Position numbers and translations under genes: made by a program. Below, one piece after another: positions 46,116 through 56,324 of a stretch of 64,000 nt of DNA (positions within the stretch are counted from its first letter, which is position 1; each line of letters starts with the position of its first letter). This DNA comes from Isoetes taiwanensis (Eukaryota; Streptophyta; Lycopodiopsida; Isoetales; Isoetaceae). The stretch lies in contig JAJEKV010000077.1 of NCBI GenBank assembly GCA_021234155.1, forward strand, positions 2,855,991 through 2,919,990, written 5' to 3'. Below the pieces are notes generated by a model. That model had not been told where the DNA came from. It did no database searches and was given only the letters and a program-made list of their open reading frames with translations.

Positions 46116-46249
46116 ACCTTGAAGATCTGAGGGATATTCAAGTACTTTGGTAGTACAAAAATATCCGTAACTATTTCTGAGTTGTGCAGGAATAAGATAT
46201 CTCTGGAACTTTGTTGATCGTGGGCGATCAACCTTGAGAAGGGATGGAT

Positions 46250-47051
46250 TGATATGAAGCAGGCTAGGGGGAGTGATCCAGAATAAAATGGCTAAGGCAA
46301 TTCAAGGGGCAATAATATTCTAATGGTTGACAAGGTGTGCACGTTAAACCATTAAAAGTATGGGCAAAGGGGGTTTTCAAATATAGATGGGGTCGTGGTT
46401 GAAAAGGTGAATGCAACAAAATATATCAACGTGGCAGATTAATAAGCAAATAGCTTATTTTGAAGGCAAAAAGGGAAGCGTCGAAGTACGTGGAGCACGG
46501 CTATTTCTGCGCCAAAAGGGCGGAGTCTAGAATAGCTTAATCAGAGTACCTTTAACTGACAAAAGGGATCGATCTGATTATAAAAGGGGGATAGCGGCCT
46601 ATCTTGAAGGCACAGAGATCTTCGGCAACCATTTCCGGCTACTGCAATTCCGGCTACCATTCCCATATCCGACCTATTGTGATTGGTTCTGGCCCTGAAT
46701 CTCTCTGATCAGCTTATGCCTAACGCCACTCTTGTACTGATACCGAGACGAACCCCTTTGTGGCTGTGTTCAGCTGGAGCAAATCCAAGCCTTAAGTTAT
46801 TGTCAATTAGATGAACTTGTGCTGAAGGGCTTTTGTTGTTAAAAACCCTTTTGGAATTAGCCTTAGCTTTTGGATCCGGATGGGCGGATAAATTGCTGCT
46901 TCAATTCCTATTGTGGAAACTCTGTAAACATGCTCATGTGTTGAGCGAATCTATAAGATTATTCTAAGTCTTAATCTTTGTTCTAAGTTTTAAATCTTGT
47001 CCGCGTTCTTGTTGGCGGGTTTTAAAAGCTGCAACCCTTTGAGTTGTATCA
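46250..47051 (+). repeat. Array LTR B
   Basis: TGATATGAAG...GAGTTGTATCA. Preceded by the purine-rich tract TTGAGAAGGGATGGA (a plus-strand primer candidate) and followed by the primer-binding site. It serves at once as 3' LTR of unit 1 and 5' LTR of unit 2. Confidence 0.95.
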
Positions 47052-47088
47052 AGTGGTATCAGAGCCTATCGATTCCCAGACCTGAGCA

Positions 47089-48315
47089 ATGGCCCAAAAC
47101 CGTTTCAATATCCCTGACAGTCAGTATCAGCAAGCTTTAGCCAATGCCAGCTATATTGCATCCCAGATAGCCTTGCCTACGCACCGCTAATCAAGAATAT
47201 GAAAAAGCGATTGAGCGGTTGGCTATTCATGCATCGTTTTCTTACCAGACTTTTCCCGGCAGACCACCCTGCCGAATGATCCTCCACCTGTAAATCCTCC
47301 ACCACCGCCGCCAGCCAATCCCAGTAAGATCAGAAAATGGTTGGAGAAAGTAGATATGCCTACATTTAAAGGGAGGAGGATAAGACCAATCAAAGTAGTT
47401 AGTTTCCTAAGCCGATTAGGAAAAATTCTTTGATCGAGTGCAAGCAACCGGCGTGGAAAAATTACAAGCCATGGATAGCTATTTGAAAGACCAAGCCCAA
47501 GCCTGGTGGCAAGGTCGACGAGAGTGTAATCCTAAGATAGACACATGGGGAAAATTCAAGAAAGCATTTGAATCGCAATATCTTCCTTCTAATTATCAAA
47601 GTGAGTTAAGAAGACTATGGGATCAAGCGGGGCGACAAGACAAGGAAACTATCAGGTCCTACACCTCAAAGTTTACCCATTTGGCCGCATTGATAAGGAA
47701 CCTAGATGGGGAAGAACTCCTACGAAAATATGTTAGTGGGTGTAAAGATGATATATATGCTAACCGGAGATCCTAGATCCTAAAGATTTAGATGGGGCTA
47801 TAAAGATGGCATCTGCGCAGTTGGAAAGGAAATTTGGATCCCAAAAAGCGAAAGATGGATATTTGGGATGAGGGTACCTGACGGCGAGGAAAGTAAAAAG
47901 AAGGAGAAGAAAAATGGGAATAAAGACTCAGAGAGCAGTTCAAAAAGAAAAGGTACAATGGAAGGTACAATGGAGAGAGCAATGCGCTGAAAAGAAGGCA
48001 AAGGAAATTGACACATCAAATAAAAAAGAATGAACCAAAAAAGAGGATGCTTTAGATGTGGGGAAAGCATTTTATTAAAATTGTCCTTTTGGAGAAGGGG
48101 GTATTACAAAAGCTGAACCTCCTAAATCCCAGCATACTATTCAGATGCATGCTTTAGAGGCGCCTAAACCCGTGGAGCCAATAGTTGAGACTTTGAAAGC
48201 GGGAGAGACCTCAAAGGCGGGAGAGGAGCGAAGACGAGTAAGTTTCCATGAAGAGGAGCGAGAGAAAGCTGCCGCTAAGGAGAAGAGATGGCTCCAAATG
48301 GGAACTTTGGGATGA
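47089..48315 (+). pseudogene. gag of array unit 2 (frameshifted)
   Basis: Starts like unit 3 (IPDSQYQQALANASYIASQ) and then acquires indels. A 112-codon open stretch (47438-47776) covers the gag core (AWWQGRRECNPKIDTWGKFK, RNLDGEELLRKYVSGC). The C-terminal end reads VSFHEEEREKAAAKEKRWLQ and MGTLG-stop (48313-48315), which gives the natural terminus of the family. Many indels again sit at former CAG/CTG sites, such as CCTGCTAATCAG read as CACCGCTAATCA. Confidence 0.85.
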
Positions 48316-48477
48316 ATAATTGGTGACCTCTCTTTTTGGAGAGATTATGGAAGTTTTTGTAAGTGAAATTCTTTATTAGGAATAAAGAGTAGATTTTTTT
48401 TCAAAGTTGATTTTCTTTATTTGGTATAAGGAATAGATACTTTGAATGTGTATACCATGGTAGATTACTACAAGAGA

Positions 48478-48775
48478 ATGATGGTTAAACGTCAGAATAA
48501 TCGTCAGAGAGCCTTTATAAAATAGACAACTGCCCAATCCTTATTCCTGACGAATATACTGACGAGTTTTATCTGACGCTTTCACGTCAGAATAATAGTC
48601 AGATCATTAGTCAGACATAGTCAGAGGAATAGTCAGAGAATTAGTCATTTAAATAGTCACACAATTCGTCATTTTGTTAGTCAGATAGTTCGTCAGTTAA
48701 TCATAATATTAGTCATCGTATTAGTCAGTTTATTAGTCAATGCAATAGTTAGAATATTGGTCACTTTATTGAAAA
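48478..48775. repeat. CACTA subterminal repeats, left
   Basis: About twenty spaced copies of the word TAGTCAGA or variants (TTAGTCAT, TCGTCAGT, TAGTCACA). Such subterminal clusters are the binding sites for the TNPA-type protein in En/Spm. The mirror cluster is at 52305-52705. Confidence 0.88.
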
Positions 48776-48825
48776 TACTGCCAATACATAAAAATTGGTA
48801 TTTTTCGTACTGCAAATAAATGAAA

Positions 48826-48880
48826 GGAGCTCCAAGGAATCGAACCTTGGTTAAACCATTGTCTCCAGTTATTCAGTTAG
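48826..48880 (-). other. tRNA-like segment (3' half)
   Basis: On the minus strand CCAAGGTTCGATTCCTTGG forms a perfect T-arm with a canonical Pol III B-box (GGTTCGATTCC), followed by AGCTCC like an acceptor strand. Upstream, TAACTGAATAACTGG is a weak A-box. The 5' acceptor strand and anticodon arm are missing, so this is no functional tRNA. It may be a SINE remnant or a tRNA fragment carried by the CACTA element. Confidence 0.5.
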
Positions 48881-49360
48881 ATATATAAATAGCAATCAAG
48901 TAAGCCAACAACAACCGATGTGTATAAAGAATCATTTTTAGGTCTACAAAAGAATCAATTTTTCAAATCGAGAAAGCTACCTAGAAAGAGAATTAACAAG
49001 ACCAATCTTTAACTAATTATGATTACCTTGTTGATCTCCAATATGCAAATACTCATTTTCGTGACGCGAGGAGGATCTTGTTGTAATTTTTGTATATGAC
49101 AGAGAGATTATCAGAGCAAGAATGTACCAAGTACACATTTTCACCAAATCAAGTTGCACAAATTGTAAGAATAACATAAAATAATTAAAGCACCCAACAA
49201 ACTGTCATCACCGTGGCTCACTCTTTTTACGCATTCCAATCAACTGCATGACCAAAATTTAGGGATCGCATAGAAAGGCAACAATGCTACGAAATGAGAA
49301 AGGAAAATAAGAAAAAAAAAAGGCAAGAAACACGGATGCAACTTCTTTTAGAATTCATAC

Positions 49361-50878
49361 CATATTTTTCTTCATCCTTACACTGGGCAGCTTGCTTTGA
49401 CCCCAACTGTCATGCATAAACTAAACGAAAATGCACTTTAAAAAGCTTATGCAAGTATGTTCTGCAGTACTTACCAGTCCTATGAGGTCTAAAATTGCAA
49501 GGGAATGAAGAACAGATCTTCCAGCTTTCTTAGAACAAGCAAAAATTCTCCATTCGATCATTACCTTCCATTTTTTGCTATGATACATAAGCATCTGCTC
49601 CATAGTTGTGATTTTCAGTAGATCATCCACATTAAGCTTTCTTAATCTTTCAATGTATATAGGGCGCCCCAGCCTTATTTGTTTTGTGATGGAAATGTGG
49701 GTATATTCCTTCATTAGTTGCCGCTCCATAAACTTGAAGGTCTATATTTGCAAAACAAAGTTACAATATTACATCCAATTATCTGTTTCATTCGCAACAG
49801 CTGTAGCCATAACTAGATTTCATCACAATATATCATACCTGTATTAACGATCCATTTTGAATCTTGTTCCCATTTTCGAGCCAGAAGCAACCTGTTAGTC
49901 AAGAATTTAAGGTGCTTAACATCGAGATGAATTGTTTACGCATTTTCAAGCCCGTAAAACCCGTGCTCATAAAAATTTCCAAATCCAAATGAAATAAAGT
50001 ATCACACAACCACGGTGCGTCACAAAACCGGTGGCGGTCCAATCCTTCATTGCTATCTCGAAGCTGCCTTGTGTTAGGTATTGATTGACCCTCTACCGCT
50101 TTGCCTCTACATATGATTAAAAATGCCATATCCTAATCCACATGTTTTCTTTGCATTCAAAAATTTGATAGTGCATTTCATTAGATTACTATGTCGGAGA
50201 TAAAAAGAAAGAAAAATCATGTTAAATGTCTTGCTCTGTTCTAATCTTATCTTATAAATCGGGAAGAACTTAGAAGCCCTTTGCCGGTCCGGATTTCTTT
50301 GGTCCTTTGCCATAAAAGCGCCCATGCCTAATATCTATAAATGTAAGATATCATTATGAAAGCGGGGACTTACCAACTTCTTTTTTCATGGAAGCGGAGG
50401 ATTCTCGGCTTCCACGATGGGCGATTTTTAGAATAAGAGTCGAGCAAATTAAGATCTCCTCCTTATGCATACTATCTATTTCGAAATGCTCTTGTCCAGC
50501 CATATTTGTACGAGACTTCCATTTGAAATGCTTTATCCGATTAACATCTTGAACTCGCTAAATTGCTCCAACAATTTATGCATTTGGCTCGAAATATAGA
50601 ATCGATTTGGATCCACATAGCCCACGATGCCGGATTATCCTCAAAAGGAAATCGGATTCATTTGTAGAACTTGATTTTCCATCTCATTATCTATAACCAA
50701 CGTGATATTTTGAACTAGTTTGAGTAAGAATGGAATACCTATTTGCGTAGTAAATAGACCGTTCGAACTGCCATAGCTCTTTTTGTAGCAACATAAGTTG
50801 GATAATTTGGATCACGGTTTCATGGCTAGATTTAGCTTTAGAAAAATATGCCATCTCCTCCACCACTGATTCCAGCAT
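49361..50878 (-). CDS. Spliced gene inside the CACTA element, family unknown
   Basis: Minus-strand exons with clean borders. 50878-50739 starts MLESVVEEMAYFSKAKSSHE and ends at GTATTC. A piece ends at 50375 before GTAAGT (SSASMKKEVG). 49891-49839 (CFWLENGNKIQNGSLIQ) lies between AACAG and GTATGA. 49741-49475 is an 89-codon phase-0 exon (MERQLMKEYTHI, RPIYIERLRKLNVDDLL, FACSKKAGRSVLHSLAIL) between TATAG and GTAAGT. 49406-49361 is LGSKQAAQCKDEEKY. The last three join in frame. The product is basic, soluble, with no domain I recognise. It could be the element's TNPA-like protein or a captured host gene. The region between 50738 and 49892 is poorly resolved and may be decayed. Confidence 0.5.
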
Positions 50879-52304
50879 GAATACTCATCCGGCATAGTAG
50901 CCTGATCCATTCTCACGCTGCTATTCCTCCATATCTATCCGCCATCCCCTGTTTTCTTTGCCGAACGACCGCAAGGAAGAACAGATGTTGAAGCGAAAAC
51001 CATAGCCTTGGCGGGACTTCCCCCAGGAAAAGATTTATGCATGCTTAAAGCTTTGTTCTCTGTTTTCCATGGTCGTGGCCAATCAAGAGGAGTCGAATCG
51101 ATTCTGAGGAGGAAAACGGGATTTGCCTTGGCATTTGCCCCTTCGAAGCAGGTTTTGCCCTAAAACCAATCTTCAACGTGAAAACCTAACTAAAATTTTA
51201 ACTAAAACCTAACAATTTTATAAGTTCCAACAATTTCATAACTCCACATAATAATTTAACATTTCGATTCCACTAAACATAAAAGAAAAAGAAAAAAAAT
51301 AAAATAAAATAACAAAGAGAACATTTAATCTAGGTAAGACAATGTGGCGTTTAACAATGATAAAACTAGGCAAATGATTGTATTGACCAGGATAATAATA
51401 TTATAAGTTTGCACCCACATAATAATTAACGCAAGGAGTAAACGGAAAGCGGTGCGGCTAGGCTTAAGTGGTATAACGGAAGTTATGAGCCTAATTGTGG
51501 TGTTGTTGGGGTAATGGACCAAGATAAGCTAATAAAATCCTTTAAAATGATCGATCAGGAAAAACATAAAATTCTTATCCTCAATAATGAAGGGGCACGA
51601 ACCTATGCAAATACATCAAACATGCCATTTTACATCAAATACGCCATAATAAAATGCTGCAAATGCTCCAACCATATCCTTAGCAATATCAATGGATTTA
51701 AAAAGGGTCTTAGGGAGGATTACATGGTACTATAGTTATATGAGTATTATATGTTGCTAGAAAAAGTATTTAGCATTACTACACTTTCATTGGGATCTTA
51801 TCAAAATAGCTTATGTAAAAACACATTGCAAGTGCTTGATGGTCTTTGGAACATCATAGACATTGGTACTCATTTGCTAAGCATTTGAAGTTGATATGAT
51901 GTTAAGCATTAGAAGCAAGAAGTGAATTTTTCTAAAAGAAGTTCCTCAAGGGGGCAAGTTGATAGGCTAACGTATTTAGTTGCTGTTAAATGTCTAAAAG
52001 TGGATCTCGTGCGATATATATTCCTGATTGCTTTTAAATTTGAAGTTACGTGAGAGGAGAAACAAATTGTAGTAAACAACACCTAAACAAACACAGATAT
52101 TACTACCAACACCTATTTCCCCATTGCAATGGAGTTGGTGAAACATCATCTTCTCAAATTACGAAACATTCGGAGTCAATTAAATAGAGATGTTATTCGA
52201 TAAATGAAAAAGTCTAGATGCTTAATATATCATTTACATCATTATATTAATAAAGGAACTAGGGAATAGCAACAACTACAATAGATATTATGCATGACCA
52301 TTAT
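50879..52304. other. CACTA interior without recognised gene
   Basis: AT-rich. The first 300 bases may be promoter and 5' UTR of the minus-strand gene. Only short frames are seen (for example 51514-51735, +). No transposase motif. Confidence 0.45.
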
Positions 52305-52705
52305 TCTGACGAATATAGGAAGATAGTCAGCATAATAGTCACAAAATTAATCAGTGTAATCGTCAACTTGTAAGTCATCTAATTAGTCAGATATTTAGTC
52401 AAACATTTGAACAGACAGATAGTCAGGTTACTAGTCAGACTCTTAGTCAGCAAAAGTGTCAGAAATGATTCGTCCGGCTACTCGTCACCTCATTAGTCAG
52501 ATTATTAGACAACTAATTAGTCAAGCTAAACGTTAGTTTAAATGTCACGTAATTCGTCAGATGCTTATTAGTCAGTTTATTAGTCAGATTTTTCGTCAAA
52601 TTTAAACGTCAGTTTGTTAGTCAGATCAAGCGTCATATTAATAGTCAAATACGCATTTGACAAACTATTTTAGACCCTCTGACGATTTTTCTGACGTTTA
52701 GCTGT
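52305..52705. repeat. CACTA subterminal repeats, right
   Basis: Dense TAGTCAG/TCGTCAG/ACGTCAG words, as at the left end, running into the terminal inverted repeat. Both orientations occur near the very end (CTGACGATTTTTCTGACG). Confidence 0.88.
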
Positions 52706-53041
52706 CATTCTCTTGTAGTGTTAGTGGCTACGATTGCAACGTAGCCGGCTTGAACATGGTATACTAGTTGTGAATGCCTCTTGGAAGATTAGTGGTTGTG
52801 GACCCGCAAAGACTGTCGGCTTGACAAGAGAGCATAAGATGCAATTCTTGGAAGATTAGTAATTGTGGTTTGCAACACAATTGGCTTGACAAATTACATA
52901 CGTACCTTGAAAGATGCGAGGGATATTCAAGTACTTTGGTAGTACAAAAATATCCGTAACTATTTTGAGTTGTGCGGGGAATAAGATATCTACGGAACTT
53001 TTTGTTGATCGTGGGCCATCAACCTTGAGAAAGGGATGGAT

Positions 53042-53838
53042 TGATATGAAGCGAGGCTAGGGGAGTGATCCGAGAATAAAATGGCTAAGGCAATTCAAGG
53101 GGCAATAATATTCTAATGGTTGACAAGGTGTGCACGTTAAACCATTAAAAGTATATGGGCAAGGGGTTTTCAAATATAGATGGGGTCGTGGTTGAAAAGG
53201 TGAATGCAACAAAATATATCAACGTGGCAGATTAATAAGCAAATAGCTTATTTTGAAGGTAAAAAAGGGAAGCCGCCGGCGGAGTTAACGGCTATTTACT
53301 CAGCCAAAAGGGTCTAGTCTAGAATAGCTTAATCGTGAGTACCTTTGGCCGAAAAAGGGATCCATCGATTATAAAGGGGATAGCGGCTATCTTGAAGGCT
53401 GAGAGATCTTGACAACCATTTTGCCATCGCAATTCGCTACCATTCCCATATCCCGACCTATTGTGATTGGTTCGCCACGAATCTCTCGACGCCTTTTATG
53501 CCTAACGCCACTCTTGTAATCGATCGAGTGACGAACCCCTTTGTGGTCGTGTTCAATTTGGAGCAAATCAAGCCTTAAGTTATTGTCAATTAGATGAACT
53601 TGTCTTTGAAGGGCTTTGTTGTTAAAACCCTTTTGGAATTAGCCTTAGCTTTTGGATGGGATGGGCGGATAAATTGCCGCTTCAATTCCTATTGTGGAAA
53701 CTCTGTAAACATGCTCATGTGTTGAGCGAATCTATAAGATTATTCTAAGTCTTAATCTTTTGTTCTAAGTTTTAAAATCTTGTCCCATGTTCTTGTTGGC
53801 ATGGGTTTTAAAAGTCGTGAACCCTTTGAGTTGTATCA
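53042..53838 (+). repeat. Array LTR C
   Basis: TGATATGAAG...TTGTATCA. Shared between units 2 and 3. It carries more small differences from LTRs A, B and D than these show among themselves (for example AGCGAGGCTAG for AGCAGGCTAG), again mostly at former CAG/CTG. Confidence 0.93.
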
Positions 53839-53875
53839 AGTGGTATCAGAGCCTATCGATTCCCAGACCTGAGCA

Positions 53876-55066
53876 ATGGCCCAAAACCGTTTCAATATCC
53901 CTGACAGTCAGTATCAGCAAGCTTTAGCCAATGCCAGCTATATTGCATCCCAGATAGCCTTGCCTACGCCTGCTAATCAGCAAGAATATGAAAAGCAGAT
54001 TGAGCAGTTGGCTATTCTGTACCGTTTCTTACCAGACTTTTCCCAGCAGCCACCTCTGCCGAATGATCCTCCACCTGTAAATCCTCCACCACCGCCGCCA
54101 GTCAATCCCAGTAAGATCAGAAAATGGTTGGAGAAAGTAGATATGCCTACATTTAAAGGGAGGAGGATAAGACCAATCAAAGTAGTTAGTTTCCTAAGCC
54201 AGTGGGAAAAATTCTTTGATCGAGTGCAAGCAACTGACGTGGAAAAATTACAAGCCATGGATAGCTATTTGAAAGACCAAGCCCAAGCCTGGTGGCAAGG
54301 TCGACGAGAGTGTAATCCTAAGATAGACACATGGGGAAAATTCAAGAAAGCATTTGAATCGCAATATCTTCCTTCTAATTATCAAAGTGAGTTAAGAAGA
54401 CTATGGGATCAACTGAGACAGCAAGACAAGGAAACTATCCAGTCCTACACCTCAAAGTTTACCCATTTGGCCGCATTGATAAGGAACCTAGATGGGGAAG
54501 AACTCCTACGAAAATATGTTAGTGGGTGTAAAGATGATATATATGCAGAACTGGAGATCCTAGATCCTAAAGATTTAGATGGGGCTATAAAGATGGCATC
54601 TGCAGTGGAAAGGAAGCTGGATCCCAAAACGCGAAAGATGGATATTTGGGATGAGGGTACCTCTGACGAGGAAAGTAAAAAGAAGGAGAAGAAAAATGGG
54701 AATAAAGACTCCGAGAGACAGTTCAAAAAGAAAAGGTACAATGGAAGGTACAATGGAGAGAGCAATGCGCCTGAAAGAAGGCAAGAGGAAATTGACACAT
54801 CAAATAAAAAGAATGAACCAAAAAGAGGATGCTTTAGATGTGGGGGAAAGCATTTTATTAAGAATTGTCCTTTTTGGAGAAGGGGTATTACAAAAAGCTA
54901 GAACCTCTAAATCGAGATACTATTGGATGCATGCTTTAGAGGTAGCCTAAAGTTGAGACTTTGGCGGGAGAGACCTCAAAGGCGGGAGAGGGAGGCGAAG
55001 ACGCAGTAAGTTTCCATGAAGATTTTTAAGGAGAAGAGATGGCTCCAAATGGGAACTTTGGGATGA
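53876..55066 (+). CDS. gag of array unit 3, open for 341 codons
   Basis: The best copy: open from ATG 53876 to 54901, followed by a C-terminal region that is out of frame and ends at 55064-55066 in the family frame. Order: N-terminal Gln/Ala-rich part; Pro-rich linker (residues about 60-80); Ty3-type gag core (about 85-245) with KWLEKVDMPTFKG, QAQAWWQGRRE, FESQYLPSNYQSELRRLWDQ and KYVSGCKDDIYAE; Lys/Glu-rich region (about 260-315); zinc knuckle CFRCGGKHFIKNC (about 322-334), spaced CX2CX3HX4C, one residue shorter than the usual C-to-H gap. Gag would form the particle and package RNA, while pol must come from another element. The natural length, from units 1 and 2, is about 400 residues. Confidence 0.92.
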
Positions 55067-55522
55067 ATAATTGGTGACCTCTCTTTTTGGAGAGATACGG
55101 AAGTTTTAAAAGTGAAATTCTTTATTAGAATAAAGAGTAGATTTTTTCAAAGTTGATTTTTCTTTATTTGGTATAAGGAATAGATACTTTGAATCGATAC
55201 CATAGTAGGATTAGTGGCTACGATTGCAGCCCTTGAACATGGTATACTGGTTGTGAAATACCTCTTGGAAGATTAGTGGTTTTTTGCTGCGACAATCGGC
55301 TTGACAAGAGAGCATAAGATGTAATTCTTGGAAGATTAGTAATTGTGGTTGCAACACAATTGGCTTGACAAATTACATCTGTACCTTGAAGGTACGAGGG
55401 ATATTCTCAAGTACTTTGGTAGTACAAAAAATATCCGTAACTATTTACGAGGTTGTGCAGGGGAATAAGATATCTACGGAACTTTGTTGATCGTGGGCGA
55501 TCAACCTTGAGAAGGGATGGAT
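55067..55522 (+). other. 3' tail of unit 3: untranslated, no pol
   Basis: Only about 450 bp separate the gag stop from the next LTR. The tail contains the three AGATTAGTG repeats and ends in the purine-rich TTGAGAAGGGATGGA. There is no room for protease, RT or integrase, and none is missing compared with units 1 and 2. Confidence 0.9.
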
Positions 55523-56324
55523 TGATATGAAGCAGGCTAGGGGGAGTGATCCAGAATAAAATGGCTAAGGCAATTCAAGGGGCAATAATATTCTAATGGT
55601 TGACAAGGTGTGCACGTTAAACCATTAAAAAGTATGGGCAAGGGGTTTCAAAATATAGATGGGGTAGGTGGTTGAAAAGGAATGCAACAAAATATATCAA
55701 CGTGGCGATTATTAATAAGCAAATAGCTTATTTTGAAGGCAAAAGGAAGCGTCAAATGGGTGGAGCACGGCTATTTCTGGCCAAAAAAGTCTAGAGTCTA
55801 GAAAAGCTTAATCAGTACCTTTAGCCCGACAAAGGGATCGTCTGATTATAAAAGGGGATAGCGCCCCTATCTTGAAGGCAATGAGATCTTCGTCAACCAT
55901 TTTGCCATCAGTAATTCCGGCTACCATTACCATATCCGGCCTATTGTGATTGGTTCTGGCCCTGAATCTCTCTGATCAGCTTATGCCTAACGCCACTCTT
56001 GTATCGATCTGAGGGGAACCCCTTTGTGGCTGTGTTCAGGTGGAGCAAATCAAGCCTTAAGTTATTGTCAATTAGATGAACTTGTCTTTGAAAGGGCTTT
56101 TGTTGTTAAAAACCCTTTGGAATTAGCCTTAGCTTTTGGATCCAGGATGGGCGGATAAATTCTTTGCTTCAATTCCTATTGTGGAAACTCTGTAAACATG
56201 CTCATGTGTTGGGCAGAATCTATAAGATTATTCTAAGTCTTAATCTTTTGTTCTAAGTTTTAAATCTTGTCCCATGCGTTCTTGTTGGCCGGGTTTAAAA
56301 ACTGCAACCCTTTGAGTTGTATCA
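55523..56324 (+). repeat. Array LTR D (right end of array)
   Basis: TGATATGAAG...GAGTTGTATCA, followed by CTATA (56325-56329) and then chromovirus gag on the minus strand. There is no primer-binding site after it, as expected for a terminal 3' LTR. Confidence 0.95.

Larger units (their letters stand above)
48468..52720. mobile_element. CACTA (En/Spm-type) DNA transposon, 4.25 kb
   Basis: The right end, read inward on the minus strand, is CACTACAAGAGAATGACAGC, then TAAACGTCAGAAAAATCGTC. The left end is CTACAAGAGAATGATGGTTA, then AACGTCAGAATAATCGTC, so long terminal inverted repeats are present and only the first CA is missing on the left. TTA flanks both sides (48465-48467 and 52721-52723). 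Unit 1 shows the empty site (GTAGATTAGTGG at 45930). CACTA...TAGTG ends plus a 3-bp duplication define the superfamily. Arrays of GTCAGA/GTCA words lie just inside both ends. I find no recognisable DDE transposase, so it is probably non-autonomous. Confidence 0.92.
43735..56324 (+). mobile_element. Tandem array of a gag-only LTR retrotransposon (4 LTRs, 3 internal regions)
   Basis: Four near-identical 800-bp LTRs (43735-44534, 46250-47051, 53042-53838, 55523-56324) alternate with three internal regions, all on the plus strand. Each internal region starts with a primer-binding site for initiator Met tRNA, encodes gag and ends in a purine-rich tract, with no protease, RT or integrase. No target duplication separates the units, so neighbours share LTRs. 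Only the outer edges have one: CTATA at 56325-56329, degenerate CTAAT at 43730-43734. The middle unit is enlarged by a CACTA transposon. The single element (LTR-internal-LTR, about 3.3 kb) resembles the TR-GAG type of non-autonomous plant element. Confidence 0.92.

Noticed and set aside
48478-48775. Regularly spaced short repeats that might suggest a CRISPR-like array
   Set aside because: The words are 6-8 bp, irregularly spaced and variable, occur at both ends of an element with CACTA termini, and fit transposase-binding subterminal repeats.
48826-48880. Functional tRNA gene
   Set aside because: Only T-arm and 3' acceptor strand are present; no anticodon arm or 5' acceptor strand pairs with it.
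53977-54798. Minus-strand frames with hydrophobic Ser/Leu/Phe-rich products in the array
   Set aside because: They repeat in every array unit because they are antisense to the Lys/Glu-rich part of gag; no independent signal.
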